From: Vibrio casei | Lineage (GTDB): Bacteria > Pseudomonadota > Gammaproteobacteria > Enterobacterales > Vibrionaceae | Assembly (NCBI RefSeq): GCF_002218025.2 | Contig: NZ_AP018680.1 | Coordinates: 310,001 to 374,000 of the forward strand | Length of the DNA: 64,000 bases | Reading direction: 5' to 3' | Shown here: positions 27,725 through 38,931 of the stretch, piece by piece | How the letters are laid out: each line of letters starts with the position of its first letter | How positions within the stretch are numbered: the stretch's first letter is position 1 | Notes under the pieces: model-generated | Told to the model about the DNA's origin: nothing | What the model saw: the letters and a program-made list of their open reading frames with translations, nothing else | Databases searched by the model: none | Position numbers and translations under genes: made by a program

Positions 27725-28930
27725 ATGATTAAAAAATTCGCAGGGACTGTACGGTGCTGTTTTTCGATGCTCAGATTCTCAATAGTCGCATTGCTGATGT
27801 TTGGTTTTTCAATGATAAGCCTCGCCAATGGTGCCAACCTTGATAATGAAAAAATTCAGCTACCCCCTAATGGCCAAGTGGAATGGTCTTATTCAGGGGG
27901 AAGCATTACCCGAGCGGCTATTGGTGATCCAGATGTTGCCAATTTAAGTGTCATCAACAGTAGTACGCTGTTAATTTTAGGGAAAACCGTTGGGCAAACG
28001 AGTTTATTGGTGTGGGGAGAAGGGCAACAAGAGCCGATTAGGAAAAAAATCCATGTAGTGCCTTCTGGAATACAAGTGAGTGACATTCAAGTTCAAACGG
28101 ACATTAAAGTCGTTGAAATCAGTAAGTCTGCGTTAAAAGAAGCCGGTTTCTTTTTTGGTAAAAATACCCCGAATACGACAATTGGTGTCGGTAACGGCGA
28201 TATTGCGGGTGCGTTATTTTCAAACAGTGTGTCTTTGCCATTTTCAGATGCATTCAATATTGTTTTGGGTAATCAGTCTAAAGGTATTTTAGGCGCGATC
28301 AGTGCATTAAACTCCAATGGTTTTGCCTATACGTTAGCGGAACCGAGCTTGGTTACGATGTCTGGGCACAGCGCGACTTTTTTAGCTGGTGGTGAGTTTC
28401 CGTATCCAGTGAGCTCGGATAATGGCGATATCAGCATCGAGTTTAAAGAATTTGGTGTGCGTTTAAGCTTGTCACCAACGGTACGTGAAGACGGCCGAAT
28501 CTTATTAAAAGTGGCACCAGAGGTTAGCGAATTAAATTATAACCAAGGTGTGAGCACTTCAGGCATTGTGGTTCCGGGGATCAGCGTTCGCCGAACCGAT
28601 ACCACGATACAGCTTGGTGATGGCGAAAGCTTTGTAATCAGTGGGCTTATCAGTAGCAGTACCATGAAAAATGCCGATCGTTTACCCGGATTGGGCGACA
28701 TTCCTATTATTGGCGCTTTCTTTAGCGCGAGCCGTTTAGAACAAAATGATAAAGAATTGATGATGGTGGTCACGCCACATTTGGTCAAACCATTATCGAA
28801 AAATGCGCCACTACCCACTTTGCCTGGTGATGTTTATCGACGTTACGACCCCAACTTTTTTGAGTTGATATTCTTAAATAAAGAACCCGATGAGCTACCG
28901 AAAGGCATTGGTTTTTCTGATGGAATGTAG
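27725..28930 (+). CDS. cpaC: Tad secretin (CpaC/RcpA)
   Basis: Outer-membrane secretin for Flp pilus export, 401 residues. A signal peptide ends near LANG. The N-terminal pilus-assembly N2-like domain (SITRAAIGDPDVANLSVIN, TVGQTSLLVWGEG) is followed by the secretin core (ILGAISALNSNGFAYTLAEP, VRREDTT-like VRRTDTTIQLGDGESFVISG, LPGLGDIPIIGAFF). No separate pilotin such as RcpB/CpaD is visible. It is tightly spaced between cpaB and tadA. Confidence 0.92.
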   Translation: MIKKFAGTVRCCFSMLRFSIVALLMFGFSMISLANGANLDNEKIQLPPNGQVEWSYSGGSITRAAIGDPDVANLSVINSSTLLILGKTVGQTSLLVWGEGQQEPIRKKIHVVPSGIQVSDIQVQTDIKVVEISKSALKEAGFFFGKNTPNTTIGVGNGDIAGALFSNSVSLPFSDAFNIVLGNQSKGILGAISALNSNGFAYTLAEPSLVTMSGHSATFLAGGEFPYPVSSDNGDISIEFKEFGVRLSLSPTVREDGRILLKVAPEVSELNYNQGVSTSGIVVPGISVRRTDTTIQLGDGESFVISGLISSSTMKNADRLPGLGDIPIIGAFFSASRLEQNDKELMMVVTPHLVKPLSKNAPLPTLPGDVYRRYDPNFFELIFLNKEPDELPKGIGFSDGM

Positions 28931-28940
28931 AGGGTGATGT

Positions 28941-30203
28941 ATGGATGATATTACGGCGTCATCTCTCAACAATCGAGATATTGAATTTATAGAATCATTA
29001 ACGTTTAAATCGCACCTACACCAGTATGTATTGGAATGTATGGAAGATGATGGCGTGATTTTTGATGCTTCAATGAAAGATAAAGCCAATATATTGCTTC
29101 CAGTGAATACTTATATTCAACAATATCTAGAATCCCATTTGCTTCCGCCTAATTTAACGATAGACGATCTTGCTGATCAACTGGTCGATGAAATGATTGG
29201 TTATGGGCCCATTGAATGCCTTTTAAATGATGACACGGTGGATGATATTTTGATCAATGGACCTCGTCGGGTTTATGTTGAAAGGTTCGGTTGTTTAGAA
29301 AAAGTCGATCACCAATTCCTTAACGATGAGCATATTATTCGCGTGATCCGGCGTATGTTAGCGCCTCTTGGTCGTAGGGTGGATGAATCGAACCCGATGG
29401 TGGATGCTCGCTTGCCCGATGGTAGCCGTATTAATGCCATTATTCCCCCATTGGCGCTCGATGGTGCTTGTCTTTCCATTCGAAAATTTAAACAAGATAT
29501 TCTGACTGGGGAATACCTATTAGAGAAGTCGTCGATCAGTGAGGAAATGCTGACCTTTCTTCGGCAGGCGGTAAAAGCTCGATTTAATGTGTTAATCAGT
29601 GGGGCGACAGGTTCTGGTAAAACCACGTTACTCAATATTTTAAGTCAATCTATTCAACATCATGAGCGTGTCGTCACGATTGAAGATGCGGCAGAATTAC
29701 AACTTAGAAATGGCCATGTTGTTCGCTTGGAGACTCGCCCGCCTAATGCCGAAGGCAAAGGGGAAGTCAGCGCGCGCGAGTTACTGAAAAATGCGCTGCG
29801 GATGCGCCCAGACCGAATTATTTTAGGGGAAAGCCGAGGCGGAGAAGTGTTGGATATGCTTCAAGCCATGAACACTGGGCACTTGGGTTCCATGAGTACT
29901 TTACACGCCAATTCACCCAGTGATGCCTTAATTCGATTAGAAATGATGGTGACCCTTGCAGGCTTTCATTCCAGTGAAACCTTTATTCGTAAAGTGGTGG
30001 CTTCTGCGCTTGATGTCATCATTCAGATAAGCCGCCAACCCAATGGCAAACGGGTCATAACGGACATTGTTGAAGTCAGTAAAATTGATGGCGATAAAAT
30101 ATCGACCCATTCGATTTATCATTATGAGGTGTCGTCTCACACCTTCAAACATGTTGGGCAATTATCGGGACGATTACAGCAACAATTGGAGGAAACACCA
30201 TGA
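28941..30203 (+). CDS. tadA: Tad pilus secretion ATPase (TadA/CpaF)
   Basis: Hexameric ATPase powering pilus assembly, 420 residues. An N-terminal helical domain ([21 protein letters not shown]) precedes the core with Walker [14 protein letters not shown] near 215-228, Asp box IEDAAELQ, Walker [17 protein letters not shown] and His box [13 protein letters not shown]. No TadZ/CpaE gene precedes it, unlike most loci. The stop overlaps the tadB start by ATGA. Confidence 0.95.
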   Translation: MDDITASSLNNRDIEFIESLTFKSHLHQYVLECMEDDGVIFDASMKDKANILLPVNTYIQQYLESHLLPPNLTIDDLADQLVDEMIGYGPIECLLNDDTVDDILINGPRRVYVERFGCLEKVDHQFLNDEHIIRVIRRMLAPLGRRVDESNPMVDARLPDGSRINAIIPPLALDGACLSIRKFKQDILTGEYLLEKSSISEEMLTFLRQAVKARFNVLISGATGSGKTTLLNILSQSIQHHERVVTIEDAAELQLRNGHVVRLETRPPNAEGKGEVSARELLKNALRMRPDRIILGESRGGEVLDMLQAMNTGHLGSMSTLHANSPSDALIRLEMMVTLAGFHSSETFIRKVVASALDVIIQISRQPNGKRVITDIVEVSKIDGDKISTHSIYHYEVSSHTFKHVGQLSGRLQQQLEETP

Positions 30204-31087
30204 ATGTATGGTTTATTGTTGCCGCCTGCCTGTTCGTTATTGTCGCTATCGCGATGATGTTATTGATCAAAAGCGCCCCAGTGCCAATCGCCAAGCCGAC
30301 CTCCGTATCGGCGGCACTGAAGCACCCAAAAAAGAAAAAACGCAAAACCTCTCAGCAAGAAAAAATCAATGAGTGGTGGTTAAGAGCGGGCTTTAGTACG
30401 TCTCGTTTTATTAATGTGTTATTGATTTTTTTGATTATTGTGGTGGGATTTTTGGGGTTTGTGTTTATGAGTACTGTAGGCGCTTTGGTCAGTGTTTTCG
30501 CCAGCGTATTTGTTTTGTTTCTACTGGCTCAATGGCGTCGAGCCAAGTTTCAGCGCCGAGTCACCAATCTTATGCCCTCTTTTATTGATCAAGTTAACCG
30601 CCGTATTCAAGTGGGGATCAGTTTACCTCGCGCGATAGAACAATCGGCAAAAACAACCCCGAAACCGCTAAGCGAAATCTTAGAAAGGGTTAATCAAAGA
30701 AGACAACTTGGCATTGAATTGCAAGATGCGTTTTATAAAGAATGGCGCATTACAGGGGTGCCATCTTTTCAATTACTAGGCTCTATTTTCAGTGTTAACG
30801 CTCGCTTTGGCGGCAGCATCAATGATTCGTTAGAAAGTGTGGTGCAACTGCTCCGTCAACAAGATTCTAGCCGACGAGAATTAAGCTCTTTAACGGGCGA
30901 AACACGAGTCACCGCTTGGGTCATCGGTGTCGCACCGATATTAGTTGCAGGGTATATGTTGTCGCAAAATCCAACCATGTTAATCGACATGTGGGAATCA
31001 GAATCGGGTCGCCCATTATTGATGTTTGCAGGTGGACTGGAGTTGATGGGCATTATTGTTATTTGGCGAATGCTGAAGAGCTTGTAG
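30200..31087 (+). CDS. tadB: Tad inner-membrane platform protein TadB
   Basis: T2SS GspF-like protein of 295 residues. Membrane segments lie near 3-24, 70-110, 240-260 and 275-292. The cytoplasmic GspF domain is seen in LMPSFIDQVNRRIQVGISLPRAIEQS and FGGSINDSLESVVQLLRQQ. Translationally coupled to tadA by an ATGA overlap. Confidence 0.92.
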   Translation: MNVWFIVAACLFVIVAIAMMLLIKSAPVPIAKPTSVSAALKHPKKKKRKTSQQEKINEWWLRAGFSTSRFINVLLIFLIIVVGFLGFVFMSTVGALVSVFASVFVLFLLAQWRRAKFQRRVTNLMPSFIDQVNRRIQVGISLPRAIEQSAKTTPKPLSEILERVNQRRQLGIELQDAFYKEWRITGVPSFQLLGSIFSVNARFGGSINDSLESVVQLLRQQDSSRRELSSLTGETRVTAWVIGVAPILVAGYMLSQNPTMLIDMWESESGRPLLMFAGGLELMGIIVIWRMLKSL

Positions 31088-31095
31088 GAGGCACT

Positions 31096-32022
31096 ATGGG
31101 AACGGAATTTTTCTTCTGGTTGGCGGCATCGTTCTTGTTATTGGCTTTGTCTGCTTTTTTATGGATGCAATCATTGACCGTGACAACACTAGAAGCACAA
31201 CAAGCTCAAGCGGTTAAAGCCCAAAACTTGAAAGCGCGTTCCAAAATGCGCTCAGAAGAAAGAAAAGAAAAGTGGCTTCAGAAAGGGCAAAAGCTGTGGG
31301 GACGAGTGAAACAGCAGAATCAACAAAGGCTAACCGATATGGTCAGCACCATGCGACAAGCGGGTTATATCAGCAGTCGTGAGCAAACGGTCTGTCTGTT
31401 TAAGGTGCTATTAGCGTGGATTGTTATTTCGGCTGTGTTCTTCGGGCAACAGTTTTTTTCAGAACAAACCGCGACCCACGGGGTGCTGTCATTCATTATT
31501 TTTGTGTGTTTTTTATTGTGGATGACGTTGCGCTGGTTTCGTTATAAAGCGAAATCCCGAGCGAAGAAAATGGATGATGAGATTTTGATCACGGTGCATT
31601 TAATGTCGATCCTTTGGCAAGTGGGCTTGTCTCTTGAAAGCTTGTTGCGAGCTTATCATCAAGAAGCAGAAGAACTCACCCCTGAGCTAAATAAGGAAAT
31701 TGGCTTGATTTTGGCTCGTATTGATACCGGGCAAAATCGTGAACAAGTCTTTAACGATATGGCGTCAAGAACGTTATCGATTGGTTTCCAAGATCTTCTC
31801 ACCATGATGTCTCAAGCGGGGGATTCAGGTGGGGGGTTAAAAAGTGCGTTCCAATCGTTAGCGAAAATTCTTCAAGATAGAAAGCGAACTGATTTACAAG
31901 AAAAAGTCACCAAGATGTCGGGTAAGATCTCAGTGATCATGATGGTCTTTATGTTTCCTGCTTTATTCATTGTGCTTGGCGGGCCAGCAGCGTTAGCGCT
32001 AAAAACCGCATTAGGAGATTAA
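31096..32022 (+). CDS. tadC: Tad inner-membrane platform protein TadC
   Basis: Second GspF-like platform subunit, 308 residues. An N-terminal membrane segment (FFFWLAASFLLLALSAFLW) is followed by two more near 100-150 and one at the C-terminus (VIMMVFMFPALFIVLGGP). The cytoplasmic motif is VHLMSILWQVGLSLESLLRAY with MSQAGDSGGGLKSAF. The ATG at 31096 follows AGGAGG and tadB by eight bases; a longer frame from 30916 overlaps tadB and is rejected. Confidence 0.92.
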   Translation: MGTEFFFWLAASFLLLALSAFLWMQSLTVTTLEAQQAQAVKAQNLKARSKMRSEERKEKWLQKGQKLWGRVKQQNQQRLTDMVSTMRQAGYISSREQTVCLFKVLLAWIVISAVFFGQQFFSEQTATHGVLSFIIFVCFLLWMTLRWFRYKAKSRAKKMDDEILITVHLMSILWQVGLSLESLLRAYHQEAEELTPELNKEIGLILARIDTGQNREQVFNDMASRTLSIGFQDLLTMMSQAGDSGGGLKSAFQSLAKILQDRKRTDLQEKVTKMSGKISVIMMVFMFPALFIVLGGPAALALKTALGD

Positions 32023-32706
32023 ATGAACCGAATAATACTCGTCACCTTAACCCTGTGGTTATCGGCTTGTTCTTCATCGCCCCAACCGGTTGTGGTGCAA
32101 AATGTACCCGAGCAAGAACCTGGGCTTTGTGGGGAGCATTTATCCAAAAGTATGGGCATGCAAATCAGCATGGCGAAACAATCTTTTCAGCAAGGACAGT
32201 ATTACTCCTCTCTTGCAACATTGGAAAAAATCGATTCAGATTCCGTCACCAAACGTGCTCTGCAAGCCAGTGCATACCGAAAAGCAGGGGAGTTAGATGA
32301 CGCAAAAAAAATCTATCAGTCGTTGCTCGATACGTGTGTAAAGGGTAATGCACAGCATGGTCTTGGGCTTATTTCTGCTTACCAAAGTGATATGAAGTCG
32401 GCGCAAACGTGGCTGTCGAAAGCCGCAAAATCGGAACCGGCTAACCCTAATATTCGTAATGATTATGGCTTTTTATTGCTTTCTATTGGGGAAGACAAAA
32501 AAGCAAGAGGCGAATTTATTACCGCTTTAGAACTGGCACCAACCAATGAAACGGCCGCGAAAAATTTATGGTTAGTGCTTTTTCGTAATCATGAAACTAA
32601 AGCCGCTTCCAGTCTAAATAAGCGCTTTAGTTGGAGTGACGACGAAACACAAAAATTGACGTTAGCCGCTACCCAATTTAGCCCAATAGATGTGGATAAG
32701 CCTTAA
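32023..32706 (+). CDS. tadD: TPR lipoprotein TadD
   Basis: Predicted outer-membrane lipoprotein of 227 residues with lipobox WLSAC (Cys16). Tetratricopeptide repeats cover about 45-200 (YYSSLATLEKIDSD, NPNIRNDYGFLLLSIGEDKKARGEF). In Tad systems TadD helps assemble or localise the secretin. It starts directly after the tadC stop. Confidence 0.88.
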   Translation: MNRIILVTLTLWLSACSSSPQPVVVQNVPEQEPGLCGEHLSKSMGMQISMAKQSFQQGQYYSSLATLEKIDSDSVTKRALQASAYRKAGELDDAKKIYQSLLDTCVKGNAQHGLGLISAYQSDMKSAQTWLSKAAKSEPANPNIRNDYGFLLLSIGEDKKARGEFITALELAPTNETAAKNLWLVLFRNHETKAASSLNKRFSWSDDETQKLTLAATQFSPIDVDKP

Positions 32707-32762
32707 TACGCTTCAAGCAAGGTAAGTAGACAGCAGCCCTGAATTACAGGTAAGGAAGACAT

Positions 32763-33122
32763 ATGGAATCAATGATAGCGAGACATTCGTTACGGTTGGG
32801 TAAGCCAATCAAAAGCAAGTTACTTGTCGGGTTGTTAGGGCTTGTGGCGCTGGGAGCGAATGCGGCTCAAGAAGAACAAACGACCAATAGCAATGGTCAG
32901 CAACCGGTTCAATATCAGCCATCCAGCCAATCGAATAACGATGAAGTGGTACGGGAAGACAGAACCCGTTCATGGTTAGCCTTGCAACGCAGTAATACTC
33001 AAGCGACAGCTTACCAAGATGAGCTGTCCCCTGAAATGGCAAAATCGGTTCAAGAAAGAGCCGCGAAAAGCTTCACCCATGAGATACCCGAAAAATTCAT
33101 CACTGATAGTTTTGGAGAATAG
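32763..33122 (+). CDS. DUF3613-like Tad-locus protein
   Basis: Small protein of 119 residues with a signal peptide ending near GANAA, a Q/N/S-rich linker, and the short core RTRSWLALQRSNTQAT that I recognise as DUF3613-like, a family often found in Tad loci. The function is unknown; the location suggests a periplasmic accessory. It ends 2 bases before tadG. Confidence 0.7.
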   Translation: MESMIARHSLRLGKPIKSKLLVGLLGLVALGANAAQEEQTTNSNGQQPVQYQPSSQSNNDEVVREDRTRSWLALQRSNTQATAYQDELSPEMAKSVQERAAKSFTHEIPEKFITDSFGE

Positions 33123-33124
33123 CC

Positions 33125-34849
33125 ATGAAAACGAGCATCGTTCGTAAGCAGCGTGGAGCCCTAGGCTTAATGATGGCGATGATCATGCTCGTATTGGTGT
33201 TATTTGCCGCATTAGCCATCGACATGGCTCGGCTTACCTATCAACAACAAGCGCTACAAAGTGTGGCGGATATTGCGGCATTAGAAGTGGCAAGGGACAA
33301 TCCTTATTATATTGATGGTGATATGGATAGTATTGAAGGTGAGCTTATAGCTAAATATAAGGACGAAGAAGGTAAAGTCGATACCTTGGAGGTTCAACCG
33401 GGTTCCGCTGCCATTGTGGATGATTATTGGACTTTTTTCCCCAACAGTACTTATTCAGATGAGCGTCCTTATTCCGCGGCACAAGTAAAGGTCGAAAAAA
33501 CAGTACCTAAAAGCATGATTGCAGGTGGTGCTTTAGATGATAATACGGTAAAACTTACAGCCACCGCCGCCATTCAGAAAAGTGGTGTGGTGAGGTTGGG
33601 GATAGGATCTGAGTTGATCTCTGCCGATCTCTCTATTGTTGATCTCAGTGCGGTTGGTTATAGCGGTTTAGTCAAAAGTAATATTCGGCTTAATGACCTA
33701 ATACCGTTTTTACCGGGTATTGATTTAAGCGCCATAACCCCAGAAGAAGTGTTGAGCACGGAAATATCCGCGAGTGACTTATTATACGCTTACGCGGATG
33801 TTTTACGCCTTAATCATGATGAAGATGGCGATATATCGATATTCAAATCACAACTTGATGCTATAGCTAACCTTGTTGATGGGGTATCTGCTGTTCCTAA
33901 TCTTACTTTAGGGCAATTGCTTGAGTTATCGAGTACTCAACCATTTGCAGCATTAGGGGCAAATTTGAATGCTTTAGATCTCGTGAAAGCGACATTGTAT
34001 GCGGCAAATAAGGTCAATAGTGTTAGTTCTCCTGAAATAGATATTAATATACCCGGAGTGGTTAGTGCTAATTCTACACTCGAACTTATTGAGGCTCCTC
34101 AATTTAAAGTGGCGTTATTACCTATTAAAGAAGGAGATGATCTTAGTGTAAGTACTGAGCAGGTCGATTTGACTGCAAATATATCACTTCTATCTGGTAC
34201 TCTGAGTTCTTTAGAGAATCTACTTGATGCTTTACCTATTCTTTCCAACCCTGTGAAAGTGGAAATATCCCCGATCGTCATACATGCTAAAGGTGCACAA
34301 GCTACTGCGATATTATTGAGTGGTGATTTTGATGACGATTTGAATTTAAAGGTTAATCAATCATTAGGGACGGTAGAAATTGATGATTTTGGGGTTAGAG
34401 TTACTGTCGAAGTTGGTGTAGACCTTGGGATATTGGGTTTGAGTTTCGTTAAAGTGCCAATTGATATAACACTAACGCAAAATGATGCTAGTGGCCAAGC
34501 TCCAGATTTAGACTTGTCTGCACAAGAAACTAATATCCTAGTTTCGCTAAGTAATCTTCCACTTGAACAAACTATATATGCTGAAGAAATAAGTATTAAT
34601 ACACACTTAAGAGTAGCTTCAAGTGAGCCAGATTTTAGTGGTGGTCTTATTTCCGGTTTGGTTCAAGGTTTAGTCTTACCGTTAGTGACGCCGATAGTGA
34701 ATACTTTAATTTCAGCTTTACCGTCTTTATTATCACCAATCATTAATGATGTTATCGTGCAAAGTTTATCTGGCCTTGGTGTTAATATCGGCACCACAAC
34801 CGTCTGGGTAGACGCTGTAGGCACCACCCAATACGGTATTATCAAATAG
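33125..34849 (+). CDS. tadG: TadG-like large pseudopilin or tip protein
   Basis: 574 residues. The N-terminus has the TadE/G signature (KQRGALGLMMAMIMLVLVLFA, then AALAIDMARLTYQQQALQSV), followed by ADIAALEVAR as in TadG-type proteins. The remainder is a large extracytoplasmic part with alternating acidic and hydrophobic segments and no vWA MIDAS motif that I can see. Codon choice and base composition from about 33800 to 34700 look more AT-rich than in the flanking tad genes. The stop overlaps the convergent MATE gene by 8 bases. Confidence 0.78.
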   Translation: MKTSIVRKQRGALGLMMAMIMLVLVLFAALAIDMARLTYQQQALQSVADIAALEVARDNPYYIDGDMDSIEGELIAKYKDEEGKVDTLEVQPGSAAIVDDYWTFFPNSTYSDERPYSAAQVKVEKTVPKSMIAGGALDDNTVKLTATAAIQKSGVVRLGIGSELISADLSIVDLSAVGYSGLVKSNIRLNDLIPFLPGIDLSAITPEEVLSTEISASDLLYAYADVLRLNHDEDGDISIFKSQLDAIANLVDGVSAVPNLTLGQLLELSSTQPFAALGANLNALDLVKATLYAANKVNSVSSPEIDINIPGVVSANSTLELIEAPQFKVALLPIKEGDDLSVSTEQVDLTANISLLSGTLSSLENLLDALPILSNPVKVEISPIVIHAKGAQATAILLSGDFDDDLNLKVNQSLGTVEIDDFGVRVTVEVGVDLGILGLSFVKVPIDITLTQNDASGQAPDLDLSAQETNILVSLSNLPLEQTIYAEEISINTHLRVASSEPDFSGGLISGLVQGLVLPLVTPIVNTLISALPSLLSPIINDVIVQSLSGLGVNIGTTTVWVDAVGTTQYGIIK

Positions 34850-36185
34850 CCGTGGCTAACACACTTTTTCTAAATGTGAGCGCGTAACCATACGCGCAGA
34901 TGCCGCCCATGATATTACCGGCGGCAATGCCAACAAATAATCCTTCGACGCCATACCATTGACTGCCTAGCCATGCGCTCGGAAGCGTAAAAATAAACAG
35001 CCGAGAAAAATTCCACAAAAAGGCCTTTAAAGGCTGATGCATGGCATTAAGGCAACTGACCATCATCATCACAATGCCTTGAAAACCATAACTGATCGGC
35101 ACCACTAATAAGAAATGCCACAGCATATCTTGCACGCTTTGTTCTTGGCTAAATAAGGACGCAATCGGCATGCTGAGTGGCACCATTAACACAAATAAAC
35201 CCAATTGAAATATCACCGCAAAGCGCATCGTTATAAATAACGCCGAGAAACTTCTCTGGGGTTGGTTTGCACCAATATTCTGCGCAATAAAAGGAGTCAG
35301 CACTGAACCGAGCGACATTAAAACGAGGATCATGATGGACTCAACCCGTTGCGCCGCGCCATAAGCGGCTACCGCTTCGGTGCCAAAACTTGCCAGTATC
35401 ATCATTAAAATAGCGCCGGAAAGTGGGTTCATCGCACTGGAAAAGGCCGCTGGTGTGCCGATTTTGAGTATTTGTGTCCAGTCTTGAATAATGCGCATGA
35501 AAGCGGGGGGCGCGAGTAATTTTTCGCGTTTAATGAGAATGTATAGCGAGGCAATTAATGCCCCAAACCAACTCACTGCGCTAGCAATAGCCGCTCCTTG
35601 AATGCCCAGCTCAGGAAACGGGCCGTAACCGAAGATCAATAATGGATCGAGTGCGCCGTTAATGAATCCAGCCGTCATCATGATTTTAGCGGGGGTTTTA
35701 GTATCACCAGTTGAGCGAATAACACTATTACCCGCCATGGGGATCACCAGTAATGGAATGGTGAAGTACCACACTTGCATGTATTGGTCGATGAGCGGCA
35801 GGAGATCATCACTCGCCCCGAGTCGTCTAAAAAGAGGTTCAATAGTGAAATAACCCAATGTGGACGCGAGCGTGACCAGTAACACGGCCAGTAACAAGCC
35901 ATGAGTAGAAAAACGGGCGGCATTATGAGTGTCACCTTGGCCTAGTAAGCGTCCGACATTGGCAGACAACCCCATCCCAATACCGAGCGTAATACAGCTA
36001 ACACCGAAAGTGACAGGGAAAGTAAAACTGATCGCCGCCAGCGCTTGCGTACCAAGCAGTGAAATAAAAAAAGTATCGACAAGGTTGAACGTTAAGATCG
36101 CCAATAACCCCACGACCATAGGCAGAGTCATGGTTTGCAATACGTTAGGAATTGGGCCAGTTAGTAAGCCATGTTTATCGTGCAT
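34842..36185 (-). CDS. MATE-family multidrug/sodium antiporter
   Basis: Twelve-segment inner-membrane efflux protein of 447 residues from the ATG at 36185 (an upstream ATG at 36212 adds nine residues). Typical MATE sequence includes LPMVVGLLAILTFNLVDTFFISLLGTQALAAISFTFP and the second-half repeat VAAYGAAQRVESIMILVLMSLG (each longer than one motif). Substrate is unknown. The tail overlaps tadG tail to tail. Confidence 0.9.
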   Translation of the reverse strand: MHDKHGLLTGPIPNVLQTMTLPMVVGLLAILTFNLVDTFFISLLGTQALAAISFTFPVTFGVSCITLGIGMGLSANVGRLLGQGDTHNAARFSTHGLLLAVLLVTLASTLGYFTIEPLFRRLGASDDLLPLIDQYMQVWYFTIPLLVIPMAGNSVIRSTGDTKTPAKIMMTAGFINGALDPLLIFGYGPFPELGIQGAAIASAVSWFGALIASLYILIKREKLLAPPAFMRIIQDWTQILKIGTPAAFSSAMNPLSGAILMMILASFGTEAVAAYGAAQRVESIMILVLMSLGSVLTPFIAQNIGANQPQRSFSALFITMRFAVIFQLGLFVLMVPLSMPIASLFSQEQSVQDMLWHFLLVVPISYGFQGIVMMMVSCLNAMHQPLKAFLWNFSRLFIFTLPSAWLGSQWYGVEGLFVGIAAGNIMGGICAYGYALTFRKSVLATAI

Positions 36186-36239
36186 GGAAATGATTCGCTG
36201 GTGGAGAAGCAACTAGGATACAGGAAAAACCCTAAGAGA

Positions 36240-36580
36240 GAAAAGAATGGTCATTACGTCATGCTGGAAATGCATGAGATTCCTGATATCGCCTAGGGCT
36301 CCTCAGGAATGACGGACTTTTGGATTCCCGCTCTCGCTTAGGCTCGGCTGGAATGACGGACTTCCGTCATACCGGAAATACTCAACCACCGTCATACCGG
36401 AAGCGAGGAACGAGCTATCCGGTATCTACTTACCGCGCGCTGTATAAGATTCCTGATGTCGCCTCCGGCTCCTCAGGAATGACGGGTTTTTGTCATACCG
36501 GAAATACTCAACCACCGTCATGCCGGAAGCGAGGAACGAGCTATCCGGTATCTACTCACCGCGCTGTATGAGATTCCACT
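36240..36580. repeat. Third palindromic repeat block, upstream of groES
   Basis: Three hairpin types occur here: ATTCCTGA...TCAGGAAT with loop TGTCGCCTCCGGCTCC, ATTCCCGC...GCTGGAAT with loop TCTCGCTTAGGCTCG, and ATACCGGA...TCCGGTAT with loop AGCGAGGAACGAGCTA. Two longer units repeat with a period of about 125 bases (36366 and 36493). The same set occurs at 1-710 and 19698-20070. Confidence 0.85.
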
Positions 36581-36650
36581 TTCATCTTCGAGATACATAG
36601 ATATTTATAATCTTAATTTTTTATCCTGATCACATTTTTTTTCACTCCCC

Positions 36651-36680
36651 CCCTTGGGTTATTGCCTTTGCCCCCCAACA
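36651..36680 (+). promoter_or_regulatory. Candidate sigma-32 heat-shock promoter of groESL
   Basis: CCCTTGGGT at 36651-36659 resembles the -35 element and CCCCCCAACA at 36671-36680 the -10 element, with about 12-13 bases between. It is a moderate match only, but it lies in the expected place 70 bases before groES. Confidence 0.5.
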
Positions 36681-36749
36681 TCTCTATCAAGCCGAATGAA
36701 TCGGCGTCCTTAAAATTTTCTATGAACATCTATCAGGAGAAATGCACAG

Positions 36750-37040
36750 ATGAACATTCGTCCTTTACACGACCGAGTTATCGTTGAACGCCAAGAAGTA
36801 GAGTCAAAGTCTGCTGGTGGTATCGTATTAACCGGTTCCGCTGCCGAGAAATCAACGCGTGGCAAAATTTTAGCCGTTGGCAAAGGTCGTATTTTAGAAA
36901 ACGGTACAGTGCAACCACTAGACGTAAAAGTGGGTGATACTGTGATTTTTGCTGAAGGTTACGGCACTAAATCTGAAAAAATCGATGGTAAAGAAGTTTT
37001 GATCATGTCTGAAAATGACATCATGGCAATTGTAGAATAA
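36750..37040 (+). CDS. groES: Co-chaperonin GroES
   Basis: Heptameric lid of the GroEL folding chamber, 96 residues. [18 protein letters not shown] is the family N-terminus, the mobile loop is [16 protein letters not shown], and the end is [20 protein letters not shown] lies upstream. It is followed by groEL after 151 bases. Confidence 0.98.
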   Translation: MNIRPLHDRVIVERQEVESKSAGGIVLTGSAAEKSTRGKILAVGKGRILENGTVQPLDVKVGDTVIFAEGYGTKSEKIDGKEVLIMSENDIMAIVE

Positions 37041-37128
37041 ATCCTCTTTATTTTTGAAGCCGCAGTGTCGTTGACAAGGTTGGTTAATTCAATCACTTGT
37101 TACCTTACTGCAACATCAATTATTTTGA

Positions 37129-38841
<1,713 letters not shown>

Positions 38842-38886
38842 TAGAGTCTTCACTCTATTCCCCCTTTAGCTTTTACTTAAGCAAAA

Positions 38887-38914
38887 ACCCGAATAGCGAT
38901 ATTCGGGTTTTTTA
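38887..38914. terminator. Terminator between groEL and mesD
   Basis: AAAAACCCGAATAGCGATA continues into TTCGGGTTTTTT, giving a CCCGAATA/TATTCGGG stem with flanking A and T runs. It can serve the convergent groEL and mesD transcripts. Confidence 0.85.
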
Positions 38915-38931
38915 TGGTTTGAAGCGAGTGT

